In this document: positions 38,559-40,526 of the stretch, piece by piece
Layout: each line of letters opens with the position of its first letter
Position numbering within the stretch: position 1 is the first letter of the stretch
Assembly: GCA_036509255.1 (NCBI GenBank)
Contig: DATCFY010000112.1
Location: forward strand, 1-40,526
Length of the DNA stretch: 40,526 bases
From: RYN-230 sp036509255
GTDB taxonomy: Bacteria; Actinomycetota; Actinomycetes; Streptosporangiales; Streptosporangiaceae
Reading direction: 5' to 3'
Notes under the pieces: generated by a model
What the model was told of the DNA's origin: nothing
Database searches by the model: none
Seen by the model: the letters and a program-made list of their open reading frames with translations, nothing else
Position numbers and translations under genes: made by a program

Positions 38559-39719
38559 TCAATGACGGCCGGGATAGCGGCCCCGTTCCCGGCGGTCGTG
38601 ATTGCCGGGCGGGGGGCCATAGGGGAAGGATTCCTCAGGTTCGCCGGCGTAGTCCTCGAGGGCGTGGTCGGCCGTGTCATCCCACTCGGTGCCCTCGCCA
38701 TAATCTGGCCCGGCGGGATAGGCCCCGGAGTCGTCGGCAGGCGCTTCGCCGGGATAATCCGCATTGCCCGCCTGGCCGGAATAAGGGTGGACGGAGGGGT
38801 CACCCGGGTACCCGCCCGCCGGGCGGCGGTGGCTGCCGGACTGGGCGGTCCGGTAGTCGCCGGTGGCCGGGACGTCCGGGTAGCGGGGGTCCCGGTACCC
38901 GCCGCGCTCACCCTCATCGTGATAGTCGGCCTGCTCTCCGGCGTACCGGGATCGCGGGGGCTCACCGGGGAAGTCACCCGGACCACGGCGGTGGCTGCCG
39001 GACTGGGCGGTCCGGTAGTCGCCGGCAGCCGGGACGTCCGGGTAGCCCGCCCCGCCGCCGCGCCGGTAGCCGCCGGCGGCCGGGTCTTCCTGGTACCCCG
39101 GCTCGGCGGGATACCCGGTGCCCGTGCCGTACTCCTGGGGCGGGCGGCGGTATGACCCGGTGGACGGCTCATCGGGATACCGGGCCGCGGGAGCCGGGTA
39201 GGCCGGGTCAAGCGGGTCGATGGGATAGCCGCCGGAATCACCCCGGTAGGCCGGCCCCGGGCCCGCCCCGTAGTCGCGTGGCGCCCCGGCGGGGTATCCC
39301 GGCTCCGGGCGCGGCTCACCCGGTCGCGGCCCGTCCGGGCGCTGGCCCGGCGGTGCACCAGCTCCGGCAGGCATCCGCATGGCCATCGTGGCCTGGCCCT
39401 CCTCGGGGCTCCGGCCGGGCGGGACGGCGCCGTTCGCGGTCCGGCCCGGGGCGGCCTCACGGCCCGCCTCACCAGGTACGTCCCGGCGCCCGCGCTGGCC
39501 CTGCGGGCCGCGCTGCAGCGCCTCGATCATCCGGGCCAGGTCGTCCATGGGCAGCCGGAATGTGCCGGTGCAGGTACCGCCCTGCCAGATGCTGAAAACC
39601 GCCACACCCGTGTCGGCGTACCAGCTGAGCCGCATGCTGCGGGAGTTGCCGCGTACGTCGAAGAACACCTCACCGAGCCGGGGCAACGGGGCTGCGTCCG
39701 ACGCTGACATGGAGCCCAT
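38559..39719 (-). CDS. hypothetical protein: small conserved N-terminal domain plus repeat-rich disordered tail
   Basis: A 386-residue protein of unknown function. Residues 10-75 form a compact domain (GEVFFDVRGNSRSMRLSWYA, then VFSIWQGGTCTGTFRLPMDD and LARMIEALQRGP) that looks well conserved. I recall similar unnamed actinomycete proteins. The remaining 310 residues are Gly/Pro/Tyr/Asp/Arg-rich with repeated YPxxP and GxYR units, including two near-identical copies of YPDVPAxGDYRTAQSGSHRR. There is no signal peptide or membrane helix. ATG 39719 is chosen, with ATG 39710 also possible; neither has a clear ribosome binding site. TATCAT at 39767-39762 may be its -10. Lsr2 follows 170 bp downstream. 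Confidence 0.72.
   Translation of the reverse strand: MGSMSASDAAPLPRLGEVFFDVRGNSRSMRLSWYADTGVAVFSIWQGGTCTGTFRLPMDDLARMIEALQRGPQGQRGRRDVPGEAGREAAPGRTANGAVPPGRSPEEGQATMAMRMPAGAGAPPGQRPDGPRPGEPRPEPGYPAGAPRDYGAGPGPAYRGDSGGYPIDPLDPAYPAPAARYPDEPSTGSYRRPPQEYGTGTGYPAEPGYQEDPAAGGYRRGGGAGYPDVPAAGDYRTAQSGSHRRGPGDFPGEPPRSRYAGEQADYHDEGERGGYRDPRYPDVPATGDYRTAQSGSHRRPAGGYPGDPSVHPYSGQAGNADYPGEAPADDSGAYPAGPDYGEGTEWDDTADHALEDYAGEPEESFPYGPPPGNHDRRERGRYPGRH
38824..38883. repeat. 60-bp direct repeat, copy 1
   Basis: Matches 38986-39045 at 58 of 60 positions. Both copies are in frame in the hypothetical gene and encode YPDVPATGDYRTAQSGSHRR in this copy. Confidence 0.85.
38986..39045. repeat. 60-bp direct repeat, copy 2
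   Basis: Second copy, offset 162 bp from the first and in the same frame (YPDVPAAGDYRTAQSGSHRR). The near-identity at DNA level implies a recent duplication or gene conversion. Confidence 0.85.
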
Positions 39720-40169
39720 GGTGGCGCTGAACTCACGGGTTTGTCCAATTAACTCGTCGCTATGATAGAGGGCAGAGGGGGCGGGACCCTTCCCATGCTG
39801 GGGGTATGGCCTTCCGGGCGGCCCGTGCGGGCGGCCCGAACATCTCTGCCCCGGATTCGCGATCCTGCCTGCGAAACTGGCCCCGCGGATGGCATCATTG
39901 ATCATCGGTCCGGTGGACAGGACTGGTTTCGTCAGGGCGGGCGGCACTCCGGTTGCCGCTGCTCATCCGGCAGGGTTGCTCCTCTAGCTACTCCCGTGGC
40001 GGTCACGGGCACCTTGAGGCTGCCCGGCTCCCGGGAACACGCAGGTAATGCAGTGCGTTGCATACCTACGACGGGGCAAATGCCGCACGGGCGAGCCAGA
40101 CGTTCGGCGGAACCACTGGGTCGGCTGGACGCGAAACACACACTGAGCTTGTTGAGGGAGATCTAAGTC
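39720..40169. other. 450-bp divergent intergenic region upstream of the WhiB-like gene
   Basis: I find no gene here that I can support. It holds the likely promoter of the minus-strand hypothetical gene (39762-39767) and control sequences for the WhiB-like gene, including the dyad at 40043-40067. A long untranslated leader or small RNA is possible but not demonstrable by eye. Confidence 0.5.
40043..40067. promoter_or_regulatory. candidate operator upstream of the WhiB-like gene
   Basis: AGGTAATGCA and TGCATACCT face each other across GTGCGT, an inverted repeat with one extra A in the left arm. It lies 103-127 bp before the ATG of the WhiB-like gene. No known regulator is recognised. Confidence 0.35.
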
Positions 40170-40469
40170 ATGTCTGAGGTACGGCGGCAGGTTACCCTGC
40201 CTCCCCGGCCGAACTGGGGCTGGCAAGATGCCGCCGCGTGCCGCGGCACGGATGTCGTGCTCTTTTTCGGCCCGGACGGTGAACGGCAGCCGGAACGGGA
40301 CATCCGGGAGCGCAAGGCCAAGGCGTTGTGCGCCAGCTGCCCGGTGCGCAACGAGTGCCTGGATTACGCGATCTCAAGGCCGGAGAAGTACGGCACTTGG
40401 GGCGGCCTGAACGAGGACGAGCGCGCTTCCGAGCGCCGCCGCCGGATGCGCCGCGCGAACGCGGCCTGA
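40170..40469 (+). CDS. WhiB-like [4Fe-4S] regulatory protein
   Basis: A 99-residue Wbl protein. The four cluster cysteines are C24 in AACRGTD, C54 and C57 in LCASCPVR, and C63 in ECLDYA, followed by the beta-turn GTWGGLNEDER (75-85) and the basic C-terminus ERRRRMRRANAA used in DNA or sigma-factor contact. Wbl proteins bind the housekeeping sigma factor and respond to redox or nitric oxide. GGGAG lies upstream of the ATG. The sequence does not let me name the exact subclass. The SUF operon in the same window could supply its cluster. This is a general link, not a specific one. Confidence 0.94.
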   Translation: MSEVRRQVTLPPRPNWGWQDAAACRGTDVVLFFGPDGERQPERDIRERKAKALCASCPVRNECLDYAISRPEKYGTWGGLNEDERASERRRRMRRANAA

Positions 40470-40477
40470 TCAGGCTG

Positions 40478-40491
40478 ACCCCTTACGGGGT
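40478..40491 (+). terminator. short hairpin after the WhiB-like gene
   Basis: ACCCC-TTAC-GGGGT is a perfect 5-bp stem 9 nt after the stop codon, without a U-run. It is a weak terminator candidate. Confidence 0.35.
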
Positions 40492-40526
40492 GCACGCGTA
40501 CCACCGGCCGGCCGCGGCATACGCCG

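Noticed and set aside
38382..39155. 257-codon plus-strand frame rich in Val, Ala and Gly opposite the repeat-rich hypothetical gene
   Set aside because: The repetitive hydrophobic composition is the complement of the YPxxP repeats. The minus-strand frame has a plausible conserved domain.
39762..40166. 134-codon plus-strand frame upstream of the WhiB-like gene
   Set aside because: No ribosome binding site, mixed composition with scattered Cys, Arg and Gly, and no domain. More likely noncoding control DNA.
1..40526. tRNA, rRNA, CRISPR, insertion sequence or prophage
   Set aside because: I looked for cloverleaf-like segments, spaced repeats, transposase or integrase motifs and terminal inverted repeats, and found none. 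The repeats present are short tandem or coding repeats.

Overview
The window is very GC-rich DNA from an actinomycete. The gene content supports this: an actinobacterial-type SUF operon led by an iron-sulfur SufR, a tkt-tal-zwf-opcA-pgl pentose-phosphate operon with the actinobacterial G6PD partner OpcA, Lsr2, a WhiB-like protein, a DUF1707 protein, a class E/F-type sortase and heme A synthase. GTG and TTG starts are common. Several genes carry a TAnnnT -10 hexamer only 6-7 nt before the start codon, the layout expected for leaderless transcripts. The genus cannot be fixed from the sequence alone. I see no tRNA, rRNA, CRISPR array, insertion sequence or prophage.

Layout. 1-3055: the edge of a GAF-domain sensor gene, a NarL/LuxR response regulator and a phosphoribulokinase-family kinase on the minus strand, divergent from a class I aldolase homologue that has lost its catalytic residues. 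3102-9872: an eight-gene minus-strand SUF operon, sufR-B-D-Rieske-C-S-U-T, mostly with 1-4 nt stop/start overlaps. 10186-11443: a secreted, membrane-anchored protein and a sortase. 11478-14016: a DUF1479 oxygenase-like protein divergent from a ROK regulator. 14017-14471: a scar holding the 3' end of an AfsR/SARP-type regulator, flanked by a 24-bp direct repeat. 14468-21664: a GntR/FCD regulator divergent from an APC permease, a GlnA-like ligase, an aldehyde dehydrogenase, an SDR and a class I amidotransferase-like hydrolase. 21661-24348: an ABC-2 exporter and an EamA transporter. 24396-26726: heme A synthase and a convergent, overlapping PrsW-like protease. 26892-33759: the pentose-phosphate operon. 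33831-40526: a DUF1707 membrane protein, a two-RCK channel-like protein, an acetate-type transporter behind a structured leader, a strong hairpin, an MscS-type protein, Lsr2, a repeat-rich hypothetical protein and a WhiB-like protein.

How the parts work together. The SUF genes form a complete Fe-S assembly line: SufBCD scaffold, SufS/SufU sulfur donor pair, SufT maturation factor and SufR sensor. The 15.6-21.7 kb genes read as a gamma-glutamylation pathway for a small amine. There is an alcohol/aldehyde oxidation pair but no amine oxidase, so ethanolamine or a similar amino alcohol fits better than putrescine. The pentose-phosphate operon supplies NADPH and pentoses.

Most unusual points: the aldolase-fold protein with no Schiff-base lysine (one lysine in 336 residues) beside an intact phosphoribulokinase; the amino-alcohol operon with a perfect operator-like palindrome at its regulator's start codon; a nested 15-bp RNA stem before the acetate-type transporter; a channel-like RCK protein without the K+ filter; and the regulator remnant between direct repeats.
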